A stretch of 64,000 nt of DNA from Flavobacterium lacus. GTDB lineage: Bacteria; Bacteroidota; Bacteroidia; Flavobacteriales; Flavobacteriaceae. The stretch spans positions 1 through 64,000 of the forward strand of contig NZ_QLSV01000017.1 of NCBI RefSeq assembly GCF_003268815.1, written 5' to 3'. Below the pieces are notes generated by a model. That model was given only the letters and a program-made list of their open reading frames with translations. It did no database searches and was not told where the DNA came from. Of this stretch, positions 42,387 through 50,514 are shown piece after piece (positions within the stretch are counted from its first letter, which is position 1; each line of letters begins with the position of its first letter). The position numbers and the translations under genes are program-made.

Positions 42387-43219
42387 AAAGCATAATCCAT
42401 TTACTTTTAGTGCTTTTTGTTGTTCCACTTTCCGCTCAGGAAAAATTGGACGTTTTTTTCGATTTCAATAAATCAAATCCAAACTCAAATTCGATTGAGG
42501 TTTTGAACCAATGGATTAAGCAAAATGCAACGGCAGAAGTTTATAAAATGGAAGGATATTGCGATACAGTAGATTCCAAAACGTACAATTTGAAATTAGC
42601 TGAACGAAGAATTCATACCATCGAAGCTATTTTAAAACTCAATAAAATCAAAGTTAGTGATAAGGTAGAAAGAATTCCTTTTGGCGAAGATTTCAATTTT
42701 TCATTAAACCAAGACGAAAATAGAAAAGTAAGTTTTATGTACAGAATTTTGGATGAACCAATCATAGAAACCTTACTAACGATAGAAGAAAAATCCAAAG
42801 AAGAATCGACTGTTGAGAAAATTGAAAAGGAAAGAATTTCATTACTAGATAAGTTTGAAAAAGCGAAAATTGGGGATAGAATTGTGATTAACAACATTCA
42901 CTTTCAATTTAATTCAGAAATTATTATTCCTGAATCAGAGCCTTTAGTAGAACAATTATTATTTGTAATGGAGTTAAATCCAGATTTAGAAATTAAAGTT
43001 TTAGGTCATATTTGCTGTAATCCTGACCCAAAGGATACAAAATTATCGTATCGTCGGGCTTTAAAAATTTTTAATTATTTGAGAGATAACGGTATTCAAC
43101 TTCGTAGATTGGCTTATAAAGGTTTTGGAAGTAATGAACCAGTTTATCCGATTCCTGAAAAAAACGAAGAAGAAAAAATAGTCAATCGAAGAGTAGAAAT
43201 TGAAATTGTTAGGAAATGA
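42383..43219 (+). CDS. OmpA-family protein with two OmpA-like domains (second of three)
   Basis: 278 residues with a TTG start inside the stop region of the preceding gene (TTGA overlap), so translation is coupled. A signal peptide (KSIIHLLLVLFVVPLSAQ) precedes domain 1 (FFDFNKSNPNS, EGYCDTVDSKTYNLKLAERR) and domain 2 (KVLGHICCNPDPKDTKLSYR, LAYKGFGSNEPVYPIPEKNE). The second domain again has GHxCC in place of GHTD. The N-terminal half is nearly identical to that of the third protein, so the pair arose by recent duplication. Confidence 0.85.
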   Translation: MKSIIHLLLVLFVVPLSAQEKLDVFFDFNKSNPNSNSIEVLNQWIKQNATAEVYKMEGYCDTVDSKTYNLKLAERRIHTIEAILKLNKIKVSDKVERIPFGEDFNFSLNQDENRKVSFMYRILDEPIIETLLTIEEKSKEESTVEKIEKERISLLDKFEKAKIGDRIVINNIHFQFNSEIIIPESEPLVEQLLFVMELNPDLEIKVLGHICCNPDPKDTKLSYRRALKIFNYLRDNGIQLRRLAYKGFGSNEPVYPIPEKNEEEKIVNRRVEIEIVRK

Positions 43220-43974
43220 AAAAATTAGCTCACTTAGTTCTAGTTTCATTTTTTATTCCACTTTTCGCTCAGGAAAAAGTGGATGTTTTTTTCGATTTTA
43301 ATAAAGCGAACCCCAATTCAAAGTCGATTCAGATTTTGAACGATTGGATAAAACAAAATCCAACCGCAGAAGTATATAAAATGGGAGGATATTGTGATAC
43401 AGTAGATTCCAAAATTTACAATTTGAAACTAGCCGAACGACGAATGCATACTATCGAAGCTATCTTAAAACTCAATAAAATTAAAGTTATCGATAGGGTA
43501 GAAAGAATTCCTTTTGGCGAAGATTTTAATTTTTCATTAAGTCAAGATGAAAACAGAAGAGTTTCCATTTTCTATCAAAAACCAACTCCAACTAATTCAT
43601 TTTCCGAAAAGGTAAAAATTGCAAAAGTCGGTGAATTATTGAATTTGAAAGGATTGAATTTTTATAACATGAGCGATGTCGTTCTTCCAAATTCAAGACC
43701 AATTATGGATGAATTACTTCAAATCATGAACAATAATCCAACGTTAATAATTGAAATTCAAGGTCATATATGTTGTAATCCTGGCGAAGTAGATGATATT
43801 TCACTCAAACGTGCCAAAACCGTTTATAATTTTCTATTATCAAACGGAATTTCAGCAGATAGAATTACCTACAAGGGATTTGCTTCTTCACGGCCAATTT
43901 ATCCTTTGCCCGAAAAAAATGAAGAAGAACGCGTTGCCAATCGAAGAGTTGAAATTTTAATTATTGAAAAATAG
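43216..43974 (+). CDS. OmpA-family protein with two OmpA-like domains (third of three)
   Basis: 252 residues; its ATG overlaps the stop of the second gene (ATGA). Signal peptide MKKLAHLVLVSFFIPLFAQ. Domain 1 repeats FFDFNKANPNS and GGYCDTVDSKIYNLKLAERR; the linker is shorter than in its neighbours. Domain 2 has EIQGHICCNPGEVDDISLKR, ITYKGFASSRPIYPLPEKNE and NRRVEILII. All three proteins conserve the Cys pair, which suggests a disulphide or metal site replacing the canonical ligand. Confidence 0.85.
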   Translation: MKKLAHLVLVSFFIPLFAQEKVDVFFDFNKANPNSKSIQILNDWIKQNPTAEVYKMGGYCDTVDSKIYNLKLAERRMHTIEAILKLNKIKVIDRVERIPFGEDFNFSLSQDENRRVSIFYQKPTPTNSFSEKVKIAKVGELLNLKGLNFYNMSDVVLPNSRPIMDELLQIMNNNPTLIIEIQGHICCNPGEVDDISLKRAKTVYNFLLSNGISADRITYKGFASSRPIYPLPEKNEEERVANRRVEILIIEK

Positions 43975-43996
43975 CACTTCCGGATGCATTTTAAAA

Positions 43997-44027
43997 TTGC
44001 TACATTTTCACATTAATCCTATCTTTG
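43997..44027 (+). promoter_or_regulatory. Bacteroidetes-type promoter of purM
   Basis: TTG (43997-43999) and TATCTTTG (44020-44027) are 20 bases apart, 50 bases before the purM ATG. Confidence 0.7.
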
Positions 44028-44077
44028 CCAAACAATTATTCTGAATCTGAAACAAGTTCAGATTAAACAACACACCT

Positions 44078-45256
44078 ATGAGTTCTGATACCAGCAAACG
44101 TTATGCTCTTCGCGGAGTTTCTGCCGCCAAAGAAGATGTGCATAATGCCATTAAAAACATTGACAAAGGTTTATTTCCTAAAGCATTCTGCAAAATTGTT
44201 CCTGATTATTTAACAGGAGACAACGATTATTGTCTCTTAATGCATGCCGATGGTGCCGGGACAAAATCGTCGTTGGCTTATTTATATTGGAAAGAAACCG
44301 GTGATATTTCGGTGTGGAAAGGCATTGCTCAAGATGCATTGATTATGAATATAGATGATTTGCTTTGTGTTGGTGCAACCGATAATATCATGCTTTCATC
44401 CACCATCGGAAGAAATAAAAATTTAATTCCGGCTGAGGTAATTTCTGCCATCATCAACGGAACGGAAGAATTAATCCAAGAACTAAAATCATTTGGTGTT
44501 ACGATTCATTCAACCGGTGGCGAAACTGCTGATGTGGGCGATCTAGTTCGAACAATCATAGTAGATTCTACCGTAACTGCCCGAATGAAATGCAGCGATG
44601 TGATTGACAATGCCAACATTAAATCAGGCGATGTTATTGTAGGATTGGCTTCGTTCGGACAAGCTTCTTATGAAAAAGAATACAACGGCGGAATGGGAAG
44701 TAATGGTTTGACCTCTGCTCGTCATGATGTTTTTGCAAAGTATTTAGCCGAAAAATATCCGGAAAGTTTTGATGCTGCTGTTCCTTCTGATTTGGTTTAT
44801 TCCGGTCAAGTAAAATTGACAGACGAAGTAGAGAATAGTCCGATTGATGCCGGAAAATTAGTGCTTTCTCCAACGCGAACCTATGCTCCAATTATCAAAG
44901 CAATTTTAGAGAAATATTCCCCAAAGGAAATTCACGGCATGGTGCATTGCAGTGGTGGAGCACAAACAAAAATTTTACATTTTATTGATAATCTGCACAT
45001 TATCAAAGATAATTTATTTCCGATTCCGCCTTTATTTAAATTGATTCAAGAACAATCTAAAACCGATTGGAAAGAAATGTATCAAGTGTTTAATTGCGGT
45101 CACCGAATGGAATTGTATGTTCCTGCCGAAATCGCCAACGACATTATCGAAATTTCAAAATCATTCAACGTTGATGCTCAAATTGTCGGTAGAGTAGAAG
45201 CTTCCGAACATAAAAAATTAACAATTACCAGTGAATTTGGTACATTTGAATACTAA
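44078..45256 (+). CDS. purM: Phosphoribosylformylglycinamidine cyclo-ligase (AIR synthase)
   Basis: 392 residues, the longer Bacteroidetes form. PurM signatures: CLLMHADGAGTKSSLAYL near the N-terminus, NIDDLLCVGATDNIMLSSTI, the Gly-rich HSTGGETADVGDL loop, and GMVHCSGGAQTKILHF, then NCGHRMELYVP near the end. It catalyses the ATP-dependent ring closure of FGAM to aminoimidazole ribonucleotide in purine synthesis. It has a good promoter. A heptamer array and a small acidic-protein gene follow. Confidence 0.93.
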   Translation: MSSDTSKRYALRGVSAAKEDVHNAIKNIDKGLFPKAFCKIVPDYLTGDNDYCLLMHADGAGTKSSLAYLYWKETGDISVWKGIAQDALIMNIDDLLCVGATDNIMLSSTIGRNKNLIPAEVISAIINGTEELIQELKSFGVTIHSTGGETADVGDLVRTIIVDSTVTARMKCSDVIDNANIKSGDVIVGLASFGQASYEKEYNGGMGSNGLTSARHDVFAKYLAEKYPESFDAAVPSDLVYSGQVKLTDEVENSPIDAGKLVLSPTRTYAPIIKAILEKYSPKEIHGMVHCSGGAQTKILHFIDNLHIIKDNLFPIPPLFKLIQEQSKTDWKEMYQVFNCGHRMELYVPAEIANDIIEISKSFNVDAQIVGRVEASEHKKLTITSEFGTFEY

Positions 45257-45263
45257 TTCATTT

Positions 45264-45298
45264 ACCTTTAACCCATTACCAATAACCAATTACCATAA
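45264..45298. repeat. Heptamer array (CCAATTA) just upstream of the acidic-protein gene
   Basis: ACC starts at 45264, 45271, 45278, 45285 and 45292, an exact 7-base period, ending next to the ATG at 45302. Confidence 0.8.
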
Positions 45299-45301
45299 AA
45301 A

Positions 45302-45529
45302 ATGGACTTACCAAAATTCGTTTTAGCAGACAATACCGATCATCCGGAAGATATTTTTATCATTCATTTAGAATATCCTCGTTTTATAATCAATTTAAAA
45401 GATGATGAAGTTGAAATCATTGAAGAAGTTGATGCAGAAGACGAAAAAGACCTCGAAACTGAAATGGAAAAGTTAATCGAGTTAGCCGGAGCTTTTTATG
45501 ATAGAGAAATGGAACGATATGAGGAGTAA
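45302..45529 (+). CDS. Small acidic hypothetical protein
   Basis: 75 residues, very rich in Asp and Glu, with MDLPKFVLADNTDHPEDIFI at the start, EYPRFIINLKDDEVEIIEEV in the middle and an acidic C-terminal helix ending REMERYEE. Soluble. It follows purM by 45 bases, most of which is a heptamer array. I do not recognise a named family; the clean start and composition suggest a real conserved gene. Confidence 0.7.
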   Translation: MDLPKFVLADNTDHPEDIFIIHLEYPRFIINLKDDEVEIIEEVDAEDEKDLETEMEKLIELAGAFYDREMERYEE

Positions 45530-45571
45530 TTTTTAAAAGAAAATTTTATTATATTTATAAAAATTATTTTT

Positions 45572-46591
45572 ATGAAAAAAACTTTACTTATTGCTTTGCA
45601 GGTGTTTTTCTTCTACCAAATTTCAGTAGCTAATAATGTTGGAAATTTTGAAGAAAACAACAAGAACTGTAGTTTTATTTTATCAGAAAGAATTGATACT
45701 GTTACACCAATCTTTAATAATGGCTCGGATACTATTCAATTTTGTAATGGTTCTACCATTCCTATGTTGCCAACAACTTCGGAAAATGGTATTACCGGAA
45801 CTTGGTCTCCCTCAACAATAGATAATACTACTTCTGGAAACTATGTTTTTACGCCAAATCAAGGGCAAGATGCTACAGCTTTTACTCTACAAGTAATTAT
45901 TATTTCTTCAATCACTCCAAACTTTTCAACCAATTTGACTATTTATATGGGTGATAATGTTCCACCTTTATCTCTTGTTTCACCAAATGGAGTTGTGGGA
46001 ACTTGGATTCCAGCAGTTATAGATAATACAATTTCTGGGACATACACTTTTATACCAGAACCCAATCAATGTGCTTCACCTATAACTCTAGTTGTTGATG
46101 TCATCCCAATCGCCAATCCTGTAGCACCTAGTCCTCAAACGTTTAATGCCGGTAGCACACTTGCCGACATTGTAATCACACCTTCAAATGTACTTTGGTA
46201 CGACACTTTTGATGATGCTCAAGCAGATGTTAATCGGTTATCATTAAGTTTGCCTTTGGAAAATAATAAAACGTATTATGCAGTAAACGATGATGGTGAA
46301 TATAGAAGTCAGCCTTTTCCGGTTACAGTAATTGTTACTTTAAATACGGCTAATATTGAATTGCAAAATTTGAAGTTTTATCCCAATCCTGTTTCTTCGA
46401 CTTTAACAATTTCTACTAGTTTTCCAATTCAATCGATAGAAATTTATAATCTACTTGGTCAACGTTTGATAAATGAAAGTTACGATGCAACCGAAGTTAA
46501 TGTAAACGTATCCAATTTACCAAGTGCTTTGTATTTGGTTAAGATAAAATCTGAAAATCAGACGAAAGAATTTAAAATTGTGAAAGAATAG
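45572..46591 (+). CDS. Secreted protein with type IX sorting domain
   Basis: 339 residues. Signal peptide at about 1-20 (MKKTLLIALQVFFFYQISVA). Two similar segments (TWSPSTIDNTTSGNYVFTP and TWIPAVIDNTISGTYTFIP) suggest repeated beta units. The C-terminal roughly 75 residues form a type A T9SS sorting domain: LKFYPNPVSSTLTIS, IEIYNLLGQRL, ALYLVKIKSENQTKEFKIVK. The protein should be exported across the outer membrane by the type IX system, cleaved and possibly surface-attached. The function of the body is unknown. A terminator shared with hipT follows. Confidence 0.9.
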   Translation: MKKTLLIALQVFFFYQISVANNVGNFEENNKNCSFILSERIDTVTPIFNNGSDTIQFCNGSTIPMLPTTSENGITGTWSPSTIDNTTSGNYVFTPNQGQDATAFTLQVIIISSITPNFSTNLTIYMGDNVPPLSLVSPNGVVGTWIPAVIDNTISGTYTFIPEPNQCASPITLVVDVIPIANPVAPSPQTFNAGSTLADIVITPSNVLWYDTFDDAQADVNRLSLSLPLENNKTYYAVNDDGEYRSQPFPVTVIVTLNTANIELQNLKFYPNPVSSTLTISTSFPIQSIEIYNLLGQRLINESYDATEVNVNVSNLPSALYLVKIKSENQTKEFKIVKE

Positions 46592-46612
46592 ATTTTATAA
46601 TTGTTTTTACTA

Positions 46613-46653
46613 AAAAAAAGCCGACTCATTTTATTTTTGGGTCGGCTTTTTAA
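46613..46653. terminator. Bidirectional terminator between the T9SS gene and hipT
   Basis: AAAAAGCCGACTCA-side and GGGTCGGCTTTTT-side arms pair (AAAAAGCCGAC with GTCGGCTTTTT) around an AT-rich loop with A and T runs, between two convergent genes. Confidence 0.9.
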
Positions 46654-47675
46654 ACTAAATTTAACTGATTATATCTACTCTCCATCAAACTCAAATACTT
46701 CATTTTAAATTCATCACTCACAAAACTTTTTCCCAAAACGGCTTCCATTTCGGGTTTGGCATACACAAAAAGTTCTAATGTATTATCCAATACTTTTTTA
46801 CTTAATCCACATTTTTCGTATGCGGATAGAAAATCTTGGTATTTTAATTTTCTTTTTTTGGCATTTAAAGTCAAAGCCAATTCTTCGGTATCAGCTGGAT
46901 TGACTAGGGCTGTTGGCACTAAATCATAAGCCGGACATAAACTCAAACCTTGTCCTTCTTTTTCCAACAAAGAAAAATTCTTCAAATGCATATCTGAATT
47001 TCCGGTAAAAAAACTAAATAATACTTGTTCATAAAAATTGCTCACATCCAAAAGTGGTGAGCTCGAATATTTTAAAACCAATTTGGCCACTTGTTCGTGA
47101 CTTCCTTTGTATTTATCTTCTGTTAATCGTTCGCTAAGTTGACACATATCTTCCATAAGGAGTTTGCTTTTTCGAGTTCGATCCACACGTTTTGTGATGT
47201 AACAAAGGGTTTCGTCTTGCAATTTAACCAAACTGTGTGGAACTACTTTTATACCGCAAACATCCGCCATATGCATGGTTGCACTTTCCAGTTCCGGTAA
47301 TTGGGCATAATGTTCCGATGGCGGTTTGAGTATATAATCACCATAAAGACCAACGATGGTTAGTTTTTTGGTTAAATTTTTTTCTTCTTTTCGAAATAAA
47401 CTCAATGATACTTTGGCTTGAACTCCTGTTACCGCCATTTGACTTTGGATGACTTTTGATGCTAATTCTTGCAGATTTTCTAAGTTGTAATTGAGTTGTG
47501 GCGTTTTTAATTGACCAAAAAAGCGTTTATTGCAGGCTTCATGAAAATCGGATGAACTATCTAAAAGAGGTTCGTAGCAATACAAACATCTCCTGCCATA
47601 AAAAGTTCTTGGTTCTTGAACTTCCCTGGTGGAATTTTCTAATCGTGCTAAATATTTCTTTTTATAGTTCTTCAT
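46650..47675 (-). CDS. hipT: HipT/HipA-type serine/threonine kinase toxin
   Basis: 341 residues. The HipA kinase core is present without the N-terminal HipA subdomain, which is encoded by the separate gene upstream. The Gly-rich loop is MAVTGVQAKVSL; catalytic residues lie in FFTGNSDMHLKNFSLL, and the DFG-like Asp in LCPAYDLVPTALV. The loop has Thr before GVQ instead of the Ser that is autophosphorylated in known HipA and HipT. An N-terminal CLYC...HEAC cluster (CxxC-x11-HxxC) looks like a small zinc site. Family knowledge: HipT in E. coli phosphorylates tryptophanyl-tRNA synthetase. The target here is unknown. Confidence 0.88.
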   Translation of the reverse strand: MKNYKKKYLARLENSTREVQEPRTFYGRRCLYCYEPLLDSSSDFHEACNKRFFGQLKTPQLNYNLENLQELASKVIQSQMAVTGVQAKVSLSLFRKEEKNLTKKLTIVGLYGDYILKPPSEHYAQLPELESATMHMADVCGIKVVPHSLVKLQDETLCYITKRVDRTRKSKLLMEDMCQLSERLTEDKYKGSHEQVAKLVLKYSSSPLLDVSNFYEQVLFSFFTGNSDMHLKNFSLLEKEGQGLSLCPAYDLVPTALVNPADTEELALTLNAKKRKLKYQDFLSAYEKCGLSKKVLDNTLELFVYAKPEMEAVLGKSFVSDEFKMKYLSLMESRYNQLNLV

Positions 47676-47988
47676 TTTTTACAACACTTACAGCCCCAAT
47701 GCAATCTTTACAGCAGGTGAGGAGCAAACCCATTCGGTCTTTGTAATTTATTTTCCAATTTTTCTCGGCGAGATCTAACAACCAACCTTCGGGAATTAAT
47801 CCATCAAAAAACGCAAAAAGGGTTTTACTTTGATAGGGGTTTTCAGTTAGTGGTAATGTTAGGCTTACTGCTTGAGCATTTTCTTTTTTTAAATACTGGG
47901 AATCATATTGAAATAAATAACCTTGATCAGTTTCTAAAACTGTTCCGCAATATTCATTTTTCATATATACTTTTCCACTTCTATTCAT
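47662..47988 (-). CDS. hipS: HipS-type antitoxin (HipA N-terminal subdomain protein)
   Basis: 108 residues. It matches the couple_hipA or N-terminal subdomain 1 of HipA: VYMKNEYCGTVLETDQGYLF, a VSLTLPLTENPYQSKTLFAF strand/turn, then FDGLIPEGWLLDLAEKNW and DRMGLLLTCCKDCIGAVSV. In HipBST systems this small protein neutralises the kinase. It overlaps hipT by 14 bases and hipB by 8 bases, so all three are translationally coupled. Confidence 0.85.
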   Translation of the reverse strand: MNRSGKVYMKNEYCGTVLETDQGYLFQYDSQYLKKENAQAVSLTLPLTENPYQSKTLFAFFDGLIPEGWLLDLAEKNWKINYKDRMGLLLTCCKDCIGAVSVVKNEEL

Positions 47989-48214
47989 CTGTTATCAATT
48001 TATCTCGATCCATTGGAACTGGTCCTAATGTTTCTCCAAATAATCGTAATACATCATTCACTTTATCCATTCGCAAGGTGCTTTTCCCTTGTTCTAAATC
48101 CCGCACAAATCGCAATCCTACTCCGGCTTTTAAGGCTAATTCGGGTTGTGTGAGTTTATTTTGCTTGCGTTTGAGTTTAATGTGCTTACTCAAATCGGTT
48201 AAATTTTCTCGCAT
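47981..48214 (-). CDS. hipB: HipB-type helix-turn-helix regulator
   Basis: 77 residues. An XRE-type helix-turn-helix: LKRKQNKLTQPELALKAGVG, then LRFVRDLEQGKSTLRMDKVN, with a short C-terminal tail containing MDRDKLI. HipB proteins bind operators upstream of their operon and repress it, with the toxin complex acting as co-repressor. Repeated TATAC/GTATA sites lie directly upstream of the start. It heads the three-gene operon. Confidence 0.9.
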   Translation of the reverse strand: MRENLTDLSKHIKLKRKQNKLTQPELALKAGVGLRFVRDLEQGKSTLRMDKVNDVLRLFGETLGPVPMDRDKLITDE

Positions 48215-48217
48215 ATT

Positions 48218-48319
48218 TATACCTTTTAAGCCACAAATATATAAAAATATCGAAAAATAACACCATAAAAGGTATATTTTTTAATTTTATTTATATTTTA
48301 TACCATTTATAGTATAAAA
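48218..48319. promoter_or_regulatory. HipB operator cluster (TATAC-N8-GTATA)
   Basis: TATAC (48299-48303) and GTATA (48312-48316) are separated by 8 bases inside a larger TTTTATAC/GTATAAAA inverted repeat (48296-48319). A further perfect pair is TATACCTTTTA (48218-48228) and TAAAAGGTATA (48266-48276). The E. coli HipB consensus is TATCC-N8-GGATA, so the architecture matches with changed bases. The region between hipB and meaB (48215-48366) contains only these sites and AT-rich DNA. Confidence 0.65.
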
Positions 48320-48366
48320 ACAAAAATATTACAAATTTTGAATTAGATAGGGTATAAAATAAGAAT

Positions 48367-49452
48367 TTATTTAAAATAAGTTGAAAGTAATTCCATCGCT
48401 GCCGCAAAAGGTGAAAGTGAATTGTTTTGAACGGCTTTTTTCTTTTTCTCCAATAAATCAATAATTTCAGGATGGTTGTAAAAATGATTTTTTAATTGTT
48501 CATTAATGGTTTCCATCATCCAATATTGGTTTTGCTCTTTTCTTTTTTCTTGAAAGTAGGCATTAGATTGTGTTAACTCCAAATAATTGGTAATGGTTTT
48601 CCAAACTTCATCAATTCCATCTTTTGTGTAAGAACTACAAGTAGAAACAGTCGGCATCCAACCTGATTTTTTAGCAGGAAAAAGATGTAATGCTCGATTG
48701 AATTCTGATTTGGCTAAGTTTGCTTTTTTGATGTTATCGCCATCTGCTTTGTTAATAACGATGGCATCGGCCATTTCCATAATGCCACGTTTGATGCCTT
48801 GCAATTCATCGCCCGCACCGGAAATTTTTAAAAGTAAAAAGAAATCAACCATACTGTGAACAGCGGTTTCACTTTGACCAACACCAACTGTTTCAATGAT
48901 GATGGTATCAAATCCGGCAGCTTCACATAAAATAATGGTTTCACGCGTTTTTCTTGCAACACCACCCAACGTTTCTCCCGAAGCAGAAGGTCGAATGAAG
49001 GCGTTTTTATCTTTAACCAATTCTTCCATTCTGGTTTTGTCGCCCAAAATGCTTCCATGAGAAATGGTGCTACTCGGGTCGACAGCCAAAACGGCTACTG
49101 TTTTTCTTAACGAAGTTAAGTGTTTTCCGAAAGCTTCAATAAACGTACTTTTTCCAACGCCGGGAACACCGGTTATACCAATACGAACGGATTTATTTGC
49201 ATGTGGCAAACACGCATTTATCACTTCATTCGCTTTTGCTAAATGTTCGGGATTTGTGCTTTCCACTAAGGTAATCGCACGACTTAAATCAGAAATATTT
49301 CCTTTTAAAATGCCATCAATCAATTCATTTGACGACGGTTGAATTTTTCGAAATTGCTTAATGTTTTTCACAACCAAATCACTGATGAATTCCGGTTGAG
49401 GGACACCTTTTTTTTCATTCAAAGCAGATTTATTCGGAATTGTTTTTTTCAC
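48367..49452 (-). CDS. meaB: Methylmalonyl-CoA mutase-associated GTPase
   Basis: 361 residues. G1 loop VRIGITGVPGVGKSTFIEAF, G3 region AVLAVDPSSTISHGSILGDK and IETVGVGQSETAV, G4 VINKADGDN. The extended N-terminal helices and C-terminal dimerisation segment fit MeaB/ArgK. It protects and reloads adenosylcobalamin in methylmalonyl-CoA mutase. IcmF carries its own G domain, so a separate free-standing GTPase implies a mutA/mutB pair elsewhere in this genome. It is monocistronic, next to the HipBST operators. Confidence 0.94.
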   Translation of the reverse strand: MKKTIPNKSALNEKKGVPQPEFISDLVVKNIKQFRKIQPSSNELIDGILKGNISDLSRAITLVESTNPEHLAKANEVINACLPHANKSVRIGITGVPGVGKSTFIEAFGKHLTSLRKTVAVLAVDPSSTISHGSILGDKTRMEELVKDKNAFIRPSASGETLGGVARKTRETIILCEAAGFDTIIIETVGVGQSETAVHSMVDFFLLLKISGAGDELQGIKRGIMEMADAIVINKADGDNIKKANLAKSEFNRALHLFPAKKSGWMPTVSTCSSYTKDGIDEVWKTITNYLELTQSNAYFQEKRKEQNQYWMMETINEQLKNHFYNHPEIIDLLEKKKKAVQNNSLSPFAAAMELLSTYFK

Positions 49453-49570
49453 AACATTAGTTTAAAGTAGTAAAAGTAAGTAAAATCAATAAGAGTTTCA
49501 AGACAATAAAAAGAGGTTAAAAAATAAATCGATAATTTTATAATGGTATTTTTGCACTCTATTTTAATTT

Positions 49571-50482
49571 ATGGATAATCTAATTTTGATTTTTCTTTGT
49601 TTAACGATTGGATTTGGATTGCAATTTCTCAAAAGTTTTCCAAAAAATGGATATGTAGCTTTAAACCATTTTGTGATTTATATTTCACTTCCGGCTTTGG
49701 CATTGTATTATATTCCCAAAATAGAGATTTCTTCAAAATTATTGTTTCCAATTGGTGTGGCGTGGCTCGGATTTGGGTTGTCATTTTTGTTTTTTTATAG
49801 CTTGGGGAAATGGTTGGGTTGGTCTAAAAAACTAACCGGTTGTTTGATTTTAACCGGCGGATTGGGAAATACTTCTTTTGTTGGATTTCCCGTGATTGAA
49901 GCGTTATATGGTCAAGAGGGTTTACAAACCGCAATTATTGTTGATCAACCCGGGTCGTTCGTTGTATTAGCTACTTTGGGAGTGACTGTCGCCTCAATTT
50001 TTTCAAAAGGTGAAGTTGATTCAAAACTAATCGTAAAGAAAATTTTGTTCTTTCCACCGTTTATTGCTTTTGTAATGGCTTGTTTGCTTAATGTCTTGAA
50101 ACTAGATTTTCCTGATATGCTTCAATCTGTTTTTCAAAAAGTGGGCGGAACTGTTTCAACAATTGCTTTGGTTTCGGTAGGCTTACAATTAAAAATTGAT
50201 AAAAATAGTCAGCATTGGAATTTTTTGGCTTTGGGATTATTCTTTAAATTGATGCTAACGCCTTTATTTTTCCTGATTTTATATAAGTTTATTCTTAAGG
50301 GTCAAGGTTTAGTAGTTGATGTTTCTATCATGGAATCAGCGATGGCTCCCATGATAACAGGAGCGATTTTGGCTTCAACGTATGGATTAAAACCGAAATT
50401 AAGCAGTATGATGGTTGGAATCGGTATTCCACTTTCATTTTTAACCTTAGCTTTTTGGTATTGGCTACTTTCGTTGGTATAA
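49571..50482 (+). CDS. AEC (auxin efflux carrier) family transporter
   Basis: 303 residues with about ten hydrophobic helices. The family pattern is visible: an N-terminal LQFLKSFPKNGYVALNHFVI, the LILTGGLGNTSFVGFPVIEA motif in the first half, and SIMESAMAPMITGAILA in the second. Members export or import small organic acids such as malate, malonate or auxin. The FAD oxidase gene follows after 32 bases, so a 2-hydroxy-acid substrate is a plausible inference. Confidence 0.85.
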   Translation: MDNLILIFLCLTIGFGLQFLKSFPKNGYVALNHFVIYISLPALALYYIPKIEISSKLLFPIGVAWLGFGLSFLFFYSLGKWLGWSKKLTGCLILTGGLGNTSFVGFPVIEALYGQEGLQTAIIVDQPGSFVVLATLGVTVASIFSKGEVDSKLIVKKILFFPPFIAFVMACLLNVLKLDFPDMLQSVFQKVGGTVSTIALVSVGLQLKIDKNSQHWNFLALGLFFKLMLTPLFFLILYKFILKGQGLVVDVSIMESAMAPMITGAILASTYGLKPKLSSMMVGIGIPLSFLTLAFWYWLLSLV

Positions 50483-50514
50483 TTTTTTTACCTTTATTGG
50501 TTTAAAAATAAAGT

